This document shows, in pieces, positions 24,725-34,596 of a stretch of 64,000 nucleotides of DNA. The notes under the pieces were generated by a model. That model made no database searches. It saw nothing but the letters and a program-made list of their open reading frames with translations, and was not told where the DNA came from. Made by a program: the position numbers and the translations under genes. How positions within the stretch are numbered: the first letter of the stretch is position 1; every line of letters starts with the position of its first letter. Source of the stretch: Planctomycetaceae bacterium (lineage in GTDB: Bacteria > Planctomycetota > Planctomycetia > Planctomycetales > Planctomycetaceae); contig JAHBXV010000022.1 of the NCBI GenBank assembly GCA_019636285.1, positions 1-64,000 on the forward strand. The letters run 5' to 3'.

Positions 24725-26539
24725 ATGTTCCCGAGCCAGTCCGCAACAACCGACGACTCGTCGCCAGTGCCGCCGCTCCGTCGCCGACGATGGCTACGGT
24801 GGGCCATTGCAGCCCTCGCTGGCGTATTTCTTTACATCCTGTTCCTGCCCAGCCCTCCAATTGCCAACAGCGTCCTGTCGACGACGACCGACGACAACGG
24901 CAACGTGGTGACAACGGGGGACGTCTCATCGACAGGCGGCCCTGTCGCTCATGCAGTCGCCATCAAGTCGAATGTCTCGACGTTCACCACGTCATCAACC
25001 GCGCGAAGCGGCGGGGCCATGTGGCCAAAAGCAACGCTCGCGATCTTTTGCGAGTCCGATCACATGTTGATGCAGCGGATCGGGCTGGCCCTCTTCGACG
25101 GTCTGAAAGAGGCAAACCAGTTTGACAAGGTTCATTATGTCCCCCGAGGAAAATCACTCCCCGCTGGTGAAGAGGTTCCGGACGTCCTGGTCACCATCGA
25201 GATGCCCTCGCTCAAGGAAACCGGCATCCAGCCAATCGTCAGTTACGATGCCAGGTTTACCGCCATCGTGGGTCGTCATCTGCTCCGTTCAAACTCGTAT
25301 TCGAGTTCCAATGGCGACCCGCCCATCGTCCAATATCAGGCGGAAATGACACTGGAATACAAGGCCGATCAAAGAGGCGTGGAAACGTCGGGCGCTCGTT
25401 ACTCATCCGTTAGCACGGATGTTGCCAAGCACCTGCAAAAGCACCTGCTCGACTTCTTAGAGAAGGCCGATGGCGAGCCGCAGCCCGCCAGGGACGTGCT
25501 CCGCGACTTCTATCCCGCCTTCAAACCGGCCCCGCGCCTGGCAGCCCTTGACACTCTCAAAGCGACCCCGAAGTTCGAGGGACCGCGTTTCATGTTGGCG
25601 ACCGATGCGGCATGGCGACTCGAAACCCATGCCGGGCCAGAAGAAATCCAACAACTCTTCGAGAAAGATCTGCCGGAGCCGGGCTGGAAACTGAAGGGCT
25701 ACGACCCCAACGCCGCGACGTTCTCCGGTTCGTGGATCAACGGTGAAGAACTTTGGACCATTATCCCGGTCAAAGACAACGGCGTCGTTAACGCGGAAGA
25801 GCCTCGCGCGGTCGATCAGCCGGCATCTCCAAAGTCTTATGTGCTAACCTACATGCACAAGATGAGCCGCCAAGCCGTGGCAACGGCGTTTCGAGACCTT
25901 CTAGATCGGCAGCCCACGGAGGGAGCCCTGCTCCTGTTTCGCGACTCGTGGCACGATGAACGAGCCCGATTGACTCAACACTTCGCGGACCATCCGCCGC
26001 GGTCCGCTGCCACGCTCGAAGTTCTTGCCCGCTGGAAGCTGAACGGTGGCGACCAGGAAGGGGCGCGCGAACTCGTGCTGCGAGCCTGGGCAATCGACCG
26101 GTTGGTGAGCAACGGGCAGAACAAATCAGCCCTCGAAAAACTCGCCAAAGATTGCGGCATCGAGCAGCTTCCCAAAGAATTCGATGTCGCCATTTTCGCG
26201 GAACTGGGTCTGCCGGACTTTCGATCGGGGGGCGAAATGTCGCTCACGGCTTCAGCCGGAGACGACCTGTTGATCCTGTTGGCCGGCGACAAAGACATGT
26301 TCCGCATGCTGGTGTTGAAAGTTCGCCGCTCGGCGAATGGTCAATGGCTGTTGGGGCATGAAGTGAGCGAAATTCGACAGGGATCTTCGAGCCGTGGATC
26401 ATCTGGCCCCATGCCAATCGACCCGACAAAGCCGAATTCGCAATGGATTGGCCACTGGTCCGCGAACGTCTCCGTCACGCCCTTCGCGACCGATAATCCC
26501 GAGACCCTCGGCTTGCGGCTCGGACGCAGCCCTCAATGA
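24725..26539 (+). CDS. Large membrane-anchored hypothetical protein
   Basis: The 604-residue protein has a basic N-terminus (PPLRRRRWLRW) followed by one membrane helix (about residues 22-41) and a long soluble, presumably extracytoplasmic part. The soluble part mixes beta strands (VPDVLVTIEMPSL, IVQYQAEMTLEYKAD) and helical segments including a TPR-like stretch (LARWKLNGGDQEGARELVLRAWAIDRL). It is divergent from the DUF1501 gene with a 227-bp gap. No known domain was recognised. Length, codon use and an ATG near the intergenic boundary support it as a real gene. Confidence 0.65.
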   Translation: MFPSQSATTDDSSPVPPLRRRRWLRWAIAALAGVFLYILFLPSPPIANSVLSTTTDDNGNVVTTGDVSSTGGPVAHAVAIKSNVSTFTTSSTARSGGAMWPKATLAIFCESDHMLMQRIGLALFDGLKEANQFDKVHYVPRGKSLPAGEEVPDVLVTIEMPSLKETGIQPIVSYDARFTAIVGRHLLRSNSYSSSNGDPPIVQYQAEMTLEYKADQRGVETSGARYSSVSTDVAKHLQKHLLDFLEKADGEPQPARDVLRDFYPAFKPAPRLAALDTLKATPKFEGPRFMLATDAAWRLETHAGPEEIQQLFEKDLPEPGWKLKGYDPNAATFSGSWINGEELWTIIPVKDNGVVNAEEPRAVDQPASPKSYVLTYMHKMSRQAVATAFRDLLDRQPTEGALLLFRDSWHDERARLTQHFADHPPRSAATLEVLARWKLNGGDQEGARELVLRAWAIDRLVSNGQNKSALEKLAKDCGIEQLPKEFDVAIFAELGLPDFRSGGEMSLTASAGDDLLILLAGDKDMFRMLVLKVRRSANGQWLLGHEVSEIRQGSSSRGSSGPMPIDPTKPNSQWIGHWSANVSVTPFATDNPETLGLRLGRSPQ

Positions 26540-26689
26540 GTTGCGATAAGAATTTTTCACGCCCGACCAGGGGCAAGTCGTTAACGATGATCGCCAACGG
26601 CCTCTCCAAGAACAACAAAGCCAGTGGGCGACAATCCCTCTACGGCGGCAGCATTTACTTCGGTTGCCAAGCTGGCACCACCCCCTACG

Positions 26690-26953
26690 GCTGCGGCCCC
26701 CCCCTACATCTTCGGCAAGGATGGGTTGACCGCCGCGCTAAAGGCGGGACCGGAGTATGAAGTCGTCGCGGAGAACCGGCTCTAGGCTTCTGACGATACC
26801 TACGCCGATCCCGATTTGACGCCTGAAACCGAAGGCCAGCGACAACGCTCCGCAGCCATGTTCGGCGGGCGCTCGCTCTATGACTACTCGGCGATTCCCG
26901 GATTTTTGCTCATCCGCATGGGCGATCGCCTGTCCGGTCCGCGCAAGGAATAA
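26690..26953 (+). pseudogene. 3' remnant of a PQQ-like beta-propeller gene
   Basis: In one frame this reads YIFGKDGLTAALKAGPEYEVVAENRL, then an in-frame TAG, then a stretch ending MFGGRSLYDYSAIPGFLLIRMGDRLSGPRKE and a stop. The pattern (a final blade with KAGPEYEVVAEN, then a last strand with LLIR-x-GDRL and a basic end) is that of the C-terminus of planctomycete PQQ-binding-like beta-propeller proteins. The 5' part is missing and the frame is broken, so this is a decayed gene tail. Nothing recognisable lies in 26540-26689. Confidence 0.6.
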
Positions 26954-26982
26954 ATTCGCGGGAGCCTGCTCGCCGAATGGCT

Positions 26983-27762
26983 TCAGGCAGCGCTCGCCGA
27001 GACATCGGCATTCAGGGGTTTACGGGCAACCACCTGAATTTCGGTGCAGAGCCCTGGAACCGTCGCGCCCAGCCGACGATTGAAGCGATACCACCACTCC
27101 TGGTTTTCCAGAGAACGCAGCATGCCCCCCGAGACCATGCGGAAGCCCCGCGTCTCGACGATCTCCAGCCCGGCATGGTGCATGATGAGGTTCATGATGC
27201 TGCCCCGCGTGAAGGCCTGCACATGCCCGCGCGTCTTCGCCCACGGGTTCATCCGGTCTACCGCCGGCACGACATACTTGCGAACGAGCTGAATGCCAGG
27301 GGGAAAAATCGGCACTCCCAGGAACAGCGTCCCGCCGGGCTTCAACACCCGGCCAAGCGTGGCAATCGCAACCTCCAGATGCGGCAGATGCTCCAGCACC
27401 TGTTCGCAAATCACGACGTCATAGGCACCGCCGCCGATTTGAGGATACCCCTCCATGAGGTTCCCCTCGAACAGGTTCCGCCAGTCGTTCTGGCGGTGGA
27501 TCCGCTCCCGCAGCTTCAAATCAGCCCCTGAGAATCGCAGAACGTCGCCGTTCGGCTGCGCTTCCAGATAACGCCGCGAAACCCCCCAATTCACGCCGAC
27601 GTCCAGAACCTCCAGGTTCCGACCGCTCTGGCGAGCCTCGCCCGCCAACCGGCTGACATCTTCGGCGATCGCGAAATATCGGCTCTGCCGCAGGCTGAAC
27701 CGCTCTTTTCGAGTGGGATCGACCCCAAACGCCATCGGCGGCGGAAGTACGGCGATCGACAT
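26983..27762 (-). CDS. SAM-dependent class I methyltransferase
   Basis: The 259-residue protein shows the Methyltransf_11 pattern: motif I in LEVLDVGVNWGVSRRYL (a variant of D-x-G-x-x-x-G), SGADLKLRERI, motif post-I, YDVVICEQVLEHLPHLEVAIATLGRVLKPGGTLFLGVP. The C-terminus contains a basic helix and an RVLKPGG step as in cyclopropane/arsenite-type families. ATG 27762 (MSIAVLPPP) is preferred over TTG 27780. The acceptor is unknown; the EHL/RVLKPGG type often acts on small molecules, lipids or sugars. It stands alone between a pseudogene and xylA. Confidence 0.8.
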   Translation of the reverse strand: MSIAVLPPPMAFGVDPTRKERFSLRQSRYFAIAEDVSRLAGEARQSGRNLEVLDVGVNWGVSRRYLEAQPNGDVLRFSGADLKLRERIHRQNDWRNLFEGNLMEGYPQIGGGAYDVVICEQVLEHLPHLEVAIATLGRVLKPGGTLFLGVPIFPPGIQLVRKYVVPAVDRMNPWAKTRGHVQAFTRGSIMNLIMHHAGLEIVETRGFRMVSGGMLRSLENQEWWYRFNRRLGATVPGLCTEIQVVARKPLNADVSASAA

Positions 27763-27869
27763 GGAATGCCCCCAGAACAACCAACGGTCACTGAATTCGC
27801 GCGGGGCGAATCCTAGAAACCGTCGGCATCTGGGGCAAGAGGAGGTTTTAGGAGAGTCTTGCGTTCGCC

Positions 27870-29180
<1,311 letters not shown>

Positions 29181-29299
29181 GGTGTTGCTCGAATGGGTGC
29201 GGAGAGGTTGTCAGAACGTGTCCGATTCGCGATGAGTGTAGCAGTCCCCGCGCGCACCGGGCAACCGGCGCCCGGCCCGCGAACCAGCGGAGTTCGTCC

Positions 29300-29761
29300 A
29301 TGGATGTCGAAGCGGAACGATTTCGAGCGTTTCTGTGCTTCCTGGCCGTCGTCGCGGTGTGCATCTCCGGCTATCACACGGTTCGCGACGCCCGGTACTT
29401 CCTCGTCGGCAAAACCGCGGTCGGCCGCGTGACGAATGTCCGCGAAACGATCGACGCGAGCAGCCGGCGACCCCGGCGAATGCTTCGCGCCGACTATGAA
29501 TTCGCGGACTCGACGGGTAAGGCGGTCGCCGCGCACGAACAACTGCCGCTGGGCTTCCCCATCACGATCGACGAGCGCGTCACCCTGGAATACCTTTCCG
29601 GCGTCAACAACTCGGCCCGACTGACTGGCCGCCAAAACTGGCTGGCAATCATCGTCTTCGTCGGTTCCTTGCTCGCAATCGCCGGTGGACTCACCTGGCT
29701 GATTCGCGAAGCGAATCGACCGATCACAGCACGCAGCCGGTTCGATGATGACGATCCGTAA
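29300..29761 (+). CDS. DUF3592-type small membrane protein
   Basis: The 153-residue protein has a membrane helix at each end (about 8-25 and 112-133), with an intervening extracytoplasmic beta domain. That domain contains GKTAVGRVTNVRE, ADYEFADSTGK and PITIDERVTLEYL. This layout (TM, a domain with VGRVT...Y-x-Y/F, VxVxYxxxNP-like, TM) is that of DUF3592. The family function is unknown. A strong hairpin terminator lies just after the stop, shared with the convergent gene. Confidence 0.65.
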   Translation: MDVEAERFRAFLCFLAVVAVCISGYHTVRDARYFLVGKTAVGRVTNVRETIDASSRRPRRMLRADYEFADSTGKAVAAHEQLPLGFPITIDERVTLEYLSGVNNSARLTGRQNWLAIIVFVGSLLAIAGGLTWLIREANRPITARSRFDDDDP

Positions 29762-29768
29762 GATCGAT

Positions 29769-29802
29769 AAAAAATTAGCCCCCGGCGAGTCGCCGGGGGC
29801 TA
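29769..29802. terminator. Bidirectional-type terminator
   Basis: A 13-bp perfect stem TAGCCCCCGGCGA/TCGCCGGGGGCTA with a one-base centre is preceded by a run of A residues (29769-29774). Read on the minus strand this is a GC-rich hairpin followed by a T-run. It is thus a rho-independent terminator for the minus-strand gene ending at 29915, and also a hairpin just after the + strand DUF3592 gene. Confidence 0.85.
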
Positions 29803-29914
29803 TGAGCGGTTCAAACGCTTTACATCCTCTTCGTGCGAATTCCGGTTGCGCCTGTCAGTGACCTCGCAGGCGCTTCACGAAACCACATCCGCGGAGGAAT
29901 TCGCACAGACGAAC

Positions 29915-31354
29915 TCAGTGCGCCGGGGGCGGGCTGTCCTGGAAGGCGCGGTTGCGGTACAGGAACTCGACGATGTTCCCTTCGTGCGGTTGCAGCCAGT
30001 TGATCTGCATCGTCCGCACCGGTCCCAGATTTAGCCGGTCAATGTGAATCGCGTCGAGCAGTTGCTGACGGAAGACTTCGTTGTCGGTAATCGCCGTGCA
30101 GACCAGCGTCTGTCCGATGCTCGCCAGCATGCGATCTTCCGGACACTCGACGACTGAAGCGAACGGGAACATATACTCGGTGTTCGCCATCGGCGCGTCG
30201 GGCGATTCGCAGAAGACGATCGTCGGCCGCAGGTACGCATAGCGTTCCGCTGAAACGAGCCGACTTCCCTCGCGATACTTCGCCGTCATCTCGGTGACGC
30301 CGTCCCCCTTGAGGAGTTCCTCGATCTGATCGTGGACCGCTTCCGCCATTTGCGGATTGGTGAAGGCCGCGATCGATGCCTTTGGATCGGTCGGCGGCAG
30401 CGGAGCGACCGGTCCCAACCGCTTGGCGAGCGCGTCGGCAATCTCCCGCCCATGCCGCGAAACATAAATGCTTGAACAATTGATGCAACTGCGTCCGCCG
30501 TTGGCGAACACACTGTCGGTCATCAGATCCAGGTAATCTTCCCAGTTGTCGACCACGTCGTCGCCGAGAATGATCTTGCTGAATCCCGGACCGTGTACCG
30601 AGACCCGGGGGTTGCCGTGATGCTGCTCGACGGTCTGCTGGCCGCCGAACATCATGACGCGCGGACAGTCAGAAACGAGCGCCCCGCCCACTTCGTGGCT
30701 TCCGAGGTAGAGCGCGATCGACTCCTTCGGCAACCCCGCCTGGAAGAACGCTTCCGCGATGCGGTATGGCGTCCACGGCTCCTGCGAACCGGGCTTGAGC
30801 ATCAGGCCAATCTGCATGGGAATTGCCGGCAGCCACAGCGTATGAACTCCGGGCGAGTTGTTCGGCAGTACGGCCCCCAGCACCGGCGTGTTGGCCTGGT
30901 AACTGACCATCACGTCGCGGCCCGCTTCCTTGCCGTACCCCTTCGCCAGAATGTCAAACGGCAGCCCGCGCATCAGGCTGCCCAGCACATCTCCCATGTG
31001 GCCCAGCACGAATGCGTTCTTCCGCATGTTCCCGGCACACATGTGCTCCGGCAGACCCGTTGTCGCCGACTGAATCCGGCAGAACTCGGCGGGCGTCAGC
31101 GTCCCCGTTCCCATGGGTAGGGTGGCGTTCAGGTAGAGATCGGCCGCCTTGGTGCAGATCTCAAGCAACTGCGGAATGCTGAACTGCCGCAGCGCGTCAC
31201 GAGCCTTCTGGGCCTTCCGCAGGTCCATTTTGACCATGGACCCGGTGGCCTGGTGCGTGAAGGCCATCGGCTCGCCGGTGTCGAAATGGACAACCGGCTG
31301 CTTCTCCATGCTCTCGTAAACCTTGCCCCAACGAAGAACCGGTACTTCCAGCAT
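29915..31354 (-). CDS. Aldehyde dehydrogenase superfamily / acyl reductase
   Basis: About 479 residues from ATG 31354 (TTG 31369 is an alternative). The aldehyde dehydrogenase fold shows in SPGVHTLWLPAIPMQIGLMLKPGSQEPWTPYRIAEAFFQAG and the catalytic NGGRSCINCSS (Cys290 or Cys293). The C-terminus is unusual, with IGQTLVCTAITDN and GPVRTMQINWLQPHEGNI. It lies 160 bases downstream of an acyl-adenylating enzyme gene in the same direction. The arrangement recalls the LuxE-LuxC logic, in which an activated acyl group is reduced to an aldehyde. The acyl-CoA reductase reading is an inference; a plain aldehyde dehydrogenase is the alternative. Confidence 0.7.
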   Translation of the reverse strand: MLEVPVLRWGKVYESMEKQPVVHFDTGEPMAFTHQATGSMVKMDLRKAQKARDALRQFSIPQLLEICTKAADLYLNATLPMGTGTLTPAEFCRIQSATTGLPEHMCAGNMRKNAFVLGHMGDVLGSLMRGLPFDILAKGYGKEAGRDVMVSYQANTPVLGAVLPNNSPGVHTLWLPAIPMQIGLMLKPGSQEPWTPYRIAEAFFQAGLPKESIALYLGSHEVGGALVSDCPRVMMFGGQQTVEQHHGNPRVSVHGPGFSKIILGDDVVDNWEDYLDLMTDSVFANGGRSCINCSSIYVSRHGREIADALAKRLGPVAPLPPTDPKASIAAFTNPQMAEAVHDQIEELLKGDGVTEMTAKYREGSRLVSAERYAYLRPTIVFCESPDAPMANTEYMFPFASVVECPEDRMLASIGQTLVCTAITDNEVFRQQLLDAIHIDRLNLGPVRTMQINWLQPHEGNIVEFLYRNRAFQDSPPPAH

Positions 31355-31397
31355 GGGATGTCCTCGCAATCCTCTCGAACCCCAGGGGCCCGATCGG

Positions 31398-31490
31398 CGT
31401 AGGCTGGGTTAGCCAAAGGAGTAACCCAGCAGGAATTTCCATTTGTGCCAAAAACTAGCTGGGATACGCCGTCGGCTATCTCAGCCTACG
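31398..31490. repeat. Short element with 9-bp terminal inverted repeats
   Basis: A 93-bp intergenic segment is bounded by CGTAGGCTG (31398-31406) and its complement CAGCCTACG (31482-31490). Inside are a second pair, TGGGTTA and TAACCCA, and a third CTGGGAT-type segment. It has no coding capacity. It resembles small non-autonomous palindromic units that spread in many bacterial genomes. Confidence 0.55.
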
Positions 31491-31514
31491 AATCAAGAAC
31501 CCGCGATGTGGCGA

Positions 31515-32609
31515 CTAATACACGCCGACGGTCGTCGACTTGGCGATTTCGTGCCACGGCCGCGTACCGCTGATGCCGTCCCACGGATACTGCGGACACG
31601 GATGTTCCCGCTCCCCTTCGTCCCGCTCCATGAAGCCGGGGATGAACAGTTCTTTGGTCAGCGTGTACAACTTCACGCGGCCTGTCTGGCCGTAGTCGAC
31701 CACCTTGTTGTAATCCTTGAAGTCGACCACTTCGATGATCGCCCGCGGCTCCGGGGCATGGTACGTGATCTTGTAGTTGTCAGCCGGATCGAACGGCTTG
31801 CTGCACGCCAGGCCCATCAGCGTGTTGCCGTAAGTGGGGGTGATATAAACATCCGGCCCCAGCAGTTCTTCGCGGCAGAAGCGATACCACTGCGGCGAAA
31901 ACTCCGTCCCGCCGCCGAAGATGCCCGTGATTCCCGCTTCCGCGATGCTGCTTCCCTTGTCGATCAGCTTCATCGCCAGCGCTTCGAGCAGCTTGGGCGT
32001 CATGAACGCGCACTTGATGTCGTGCCCGGCTGACAGGATCGTCAGCACCTGGTCGATGACGTGGTCCTTGTACTCCTCGGCTTCCTTGATCTTCCCCTTC
32101 TTCAACAGCTTGATGACATACCGGGGATCGAGGTCGACGCAGAAGCAGATCCCACCGCGATATTGCGCCAGGTGTTCGACGGCGAGCCGCAATCGTCGCG
32201 GACCCGATGGTCCCAGCATCAGCCAGTTCGAGCCCTTCGGGAAGTACTGGTCTGGCAGGGTGTGACTGAAAACTTCGTAGTCGATCCAGTGGTCTTCGTA
32301 GACGAGACGACTCTTGGGAATCCCCGTCGTGCCGCCGGTTTCGAAGACATATGCCGGCTTGCCCTCCAATCCCTTGGGAGCCCACCGAGTGACCGGTCCG
32401 CCGCGCAGCCATTCATCTTCAAACAGCGGGAACTTCTTCAGATCCTCGAAGCACTGGACATCCTTCAGCGGATCGAAGTCGTACGTCTTGGCCTTGTCGA
32501 GCCAGAACGGCGAACCCGTTTCGGGGCTGAAATGCCACTGGACGGTCTCGCGGGTGTGGGCATCCAGCGCCTCGCGGGCTTCTTTCACGGCTGCGTCAAG
32601 ATTACTCAC
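31515..32609 (-). CDS. Acyl-adenylating enzyme, phenylacetate-CoA ligase / LuxE-like
   Basis: The 364-residue protein (GTG start) has the adenylate-forming signature FETGGTTGIPKS at residues 89-100. Later features are LTILSAGHDIKCAFMTPKLLEALA, GIFGGGTEFSPQW, YITPTYGNTLMGLAC and a GQTGRVKLYTLTKELFIPGF segment near the C-terminus. It is short for a full ligase (about 430 residues for PaaK) and close to LuxE-type acyl-protein synthetases. It is the upstream partner of an aldehyde dehydrogenase-type gene, suggesting a two-enzyme route from a carboxylic acid to an aldehyde. The substrate is unknown. Confidence 0.7.
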   Translation of the reverse strand: MSNLDAAVKEAREALDAHTRETVQWHFSPETGSPFWLDKAKTYDFDPLKDVQCFEDLKKFPLFEDEWLRGGPVTRWAPKGLEGKPAYVFETGGTTGIPKSRLVYEDHWIDYEVFSHTLPDQYFPKGSNWLMLGPSGPRRLRLAVEHLAQYRGGICFCVDLDPRYVIKLLKKGKIKEAEEYKDHVIDQVLTILSAGHDIKCAFMTPKLLEALAMKLIDKGSSIAEAGITGIFGGGTEFSPQWYRFCREELLGPDVYITPTYGNTLMGLACSKPFDPADNYKITYHAPEPRAIIEVVDFKDYNKVVDYGQTGRVKLYTLTKELFIPGFMERDEGEREHPCPQYPWDGISGTRPWHEIAKSTTVGVY

Positions 32610-32929
32610 AATGGATTCCTGGCGAAGTGTAAATATCGACCGCGTACTCGCGTCGATGTTCCGAAAAATCAGTGTTCCTGGTTCGATGGCAGCTCAAAGC
32701 CCCCGAACGGCAACCATCCCCAATCAATTATATCCAGGCCGCCAACGAGCCGTGAACGTAGGCGAAGCACAGACGGAATCCCGCTGTCAACCGTCATGGG
32801 CCAGACAGCGGGTCATCCGTCTCGTTCGAGAAGTCTTGTTACTCCTCAGCGCCGCCTGCCTCATGGGAACCGCTCGACGGAACGCGATCGGTCGATTTCC
32901 AGGGCAGGCTGCGAGCGACGAACGCCTCG
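32610..32929. other. Intergenic region without a gene; contains a hairpin
   Basis: A 320-bp gap between two minus-strand genes. No credible coding frame was found. A 9-bp inverted repeat CCCGCTGTC (32780-32788) and GACAGCGGG (32804-32812) with a 15-nt loop lies downstream of the oxidoreductase gene and may aid termination. The left part should hold the promoter of the acyl-activating gene. Confidence 0.5.
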
Positions 32930-34387
32930 TTACAGATCTTCCGTCGCCGGAACGATGAACGGGGCGCGATAGTCGCGACTCAGGTGCTTGTTAGCCTCCT
33001 CGGCTTGCGGGCCGGAGAAGACTTCCTTCCCGGCCAGGGTCAATTTCGGACCCAAGGTAATCTTGGTGGTCTGCGGATCGACGTTGTTATCCCGCAGGTG
33101 TTGTAGCGTTCGATCCAGCGTCTCGGAGGCGTCCTTGTCATTCGCCAGCGCCTTGGCGACTTCGTCAGCCGACACTTTGTTGCCGAGCCGGTACGAGATG
33201 TTGCCGACATGGCACAGCGCGCTCGACAGGTGGCCTTCCAGGATGTCGGCGTTCAGATCCTCGTGCTTGCGGCTGCGAACGGCCTCGACGAAGTTGGCGA
33301 AGTGGTTCGAATCGCCGCCTCCCGCGAACGTCTTGACCTGCTTGCCATCCATGTCGAACACGGTTCCGCCGTTGTAGCTGGGCGAGACCAGGTAACCGTT
33401 CGAGCCGTAGAAGATCACGCCGACCTTGGCATCCTGATAGGCATCGGTCTTCAGCCCGCGGACTTCGAATGTCAGCCGCTTCCCGCTCTGGAACTGGTGG
33501 ATGCAGACCTGCGTATTGGCCGTCTCGCCAGCGTCTTCGTAGCCGAACCGTCCACCATAGCTGAGGACCGTATCTCCCAGGTCCATTTCATCCAATCCCC
33601 AACGGCCGATATCCATCTGATGAATCCCCTGGTTCCCCAGGTCGCCATTGCCGTAGGCCCACTGCCAGTGCCAATCGTAGTGCAGCTTCGGCCGCGTCAG
33701 CGTCTCGACCGGCGCGGGCCCCGACCACAGGTCGTAATCGATGCTCGCCGGCACGTCATAGTTGCCGCGGGCTCCGATCGAACCCCGCGGCTTGTAGCAC
33801 AGGCCGCGGGCGTGATTCATCTCGCCAATGCCCCCTTCGTGAATGAAGGCGATGGCTTCCCGCATGCCGGGGTTCGACCGGCTTTGCGTGCCGCACTGGC
33901 AGATCTTCTGATACTTACGGGCCGCTTCGACGATCCGCCGGCCTTCGCTCACGTTGTGGCTGACGGGTTTTTCGACATAGACGTCCTTGCCCGCCTGAAT
34001 GGCCCAGATCGACGCGAGCGCGTGCCAATGATTCGGCGTCGCGATACTGACGATGTCGATCGTCTTGTCTTCCAGCATCTTGCGCATGTCGGTGTAAAGC
34101 ACCGGCTTGTAGCCGTACGACTTCTCGATCCCTTCGATCTTCTTGCCGCCGACTTCCTCGTCGACATCCACGATCGCCGCGATCTCGCAATCCTTGCGAC
34201 CACCAAACCCGGCGATGTGCGATCCGCCGCGGCCATTCACCCCCACGACCGCGACTCGCAGCTTCTCATTCGGGCTCGACGACCCCGCCGCGTCCTGCGC
34301 CTGCCCCTGGCGGGAATATTGCATCGCGGCCACCGCGGCTGCGGAGAACAGACTGTTTTCGAGAAATTCACGTCGTGACTGAGCCAT
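32930..34387 (-). CDS. Tat-exported Gfo/Idh/MocA family oxidoreductase
   Basis: The 485-residue protein starts at ATG 34387, giving a Tat signal (QSRREFLENSLFSAAAVAAM). The upstream in-frame extension is not signal-like and is left out. The Rossmann motif is RVAVVGVNGRGGSHI, and the conserved substrate-site motif is YVEKPVSHNVSEGRRIVEAARK. The C-terminal domain (LWSGPAPVETLTRPKLHYDWHWQW) is typical of the planctomycete subgroup. These enzymes use a tightly held nicotinamide cofactor to oxidise or deglycosylate sugars. No operon partner is evident. Confidence 0.88.
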   Translation of the reverse strand: MAQSRREFLENSLFSAAAVAAMQYSRQGQAQDAAGSSSPNEKLRVAVVGVNGRGGSHIAGFGGRKDCEIAAIVDVDEEVGGKKIEGIEKSYGYKPVLYTDMRKMLEDKTIDIVSIATPNHWHALASIWAIQAGKDVYVEKPVSHNVSEGRRIVEAARKYQKICQCGTQSRSNPGMREAIAFIHEGGIGEMNHARGLCYKPRGSIGARGNYDVPASIDYDLWSGPAPVETLTRPKLHYDWHWQWAYGNGDLGNQGIHQMDIGRWGLDEMDLGDTVLSYGGRFGYEDAGETANTQVCIHQFQSGKRLTFEVRGLKTDAYQDAKVGVIFYGSNGYLVSPSYNGGTVFDMDGKQVKTFAGGGDSNHFANFVEAVRSRKHEDLNADILEGHLSSALCHVGNISYRLGNKVSADEVAKALANDKDASETLDRTLQHLRDNNVDPQTTKITLGPKLTLAGKEVFSGPQAEEANKHLSRDYRAPFIVPATEDL

Positions 34388-34596
34388 GATGATCGCCTCG
34401 TCGATGAAGGATGTCCGTTGGCAGGGGCCGACCCACTCGAATTGTCGTTTCAACAAGCATTGCTGTGTGCCTGACCGTAGTCTAAGTCCGGCAGGTCACG
34501 AATCGCAAGGATTCAGCCGCGAATCCGCTGCCCCCGTCAGGTTCCCCATTCTGCCCGCCGTCAGGAACTCGCTGGACGGTGCAATCCCGCCAAGGG

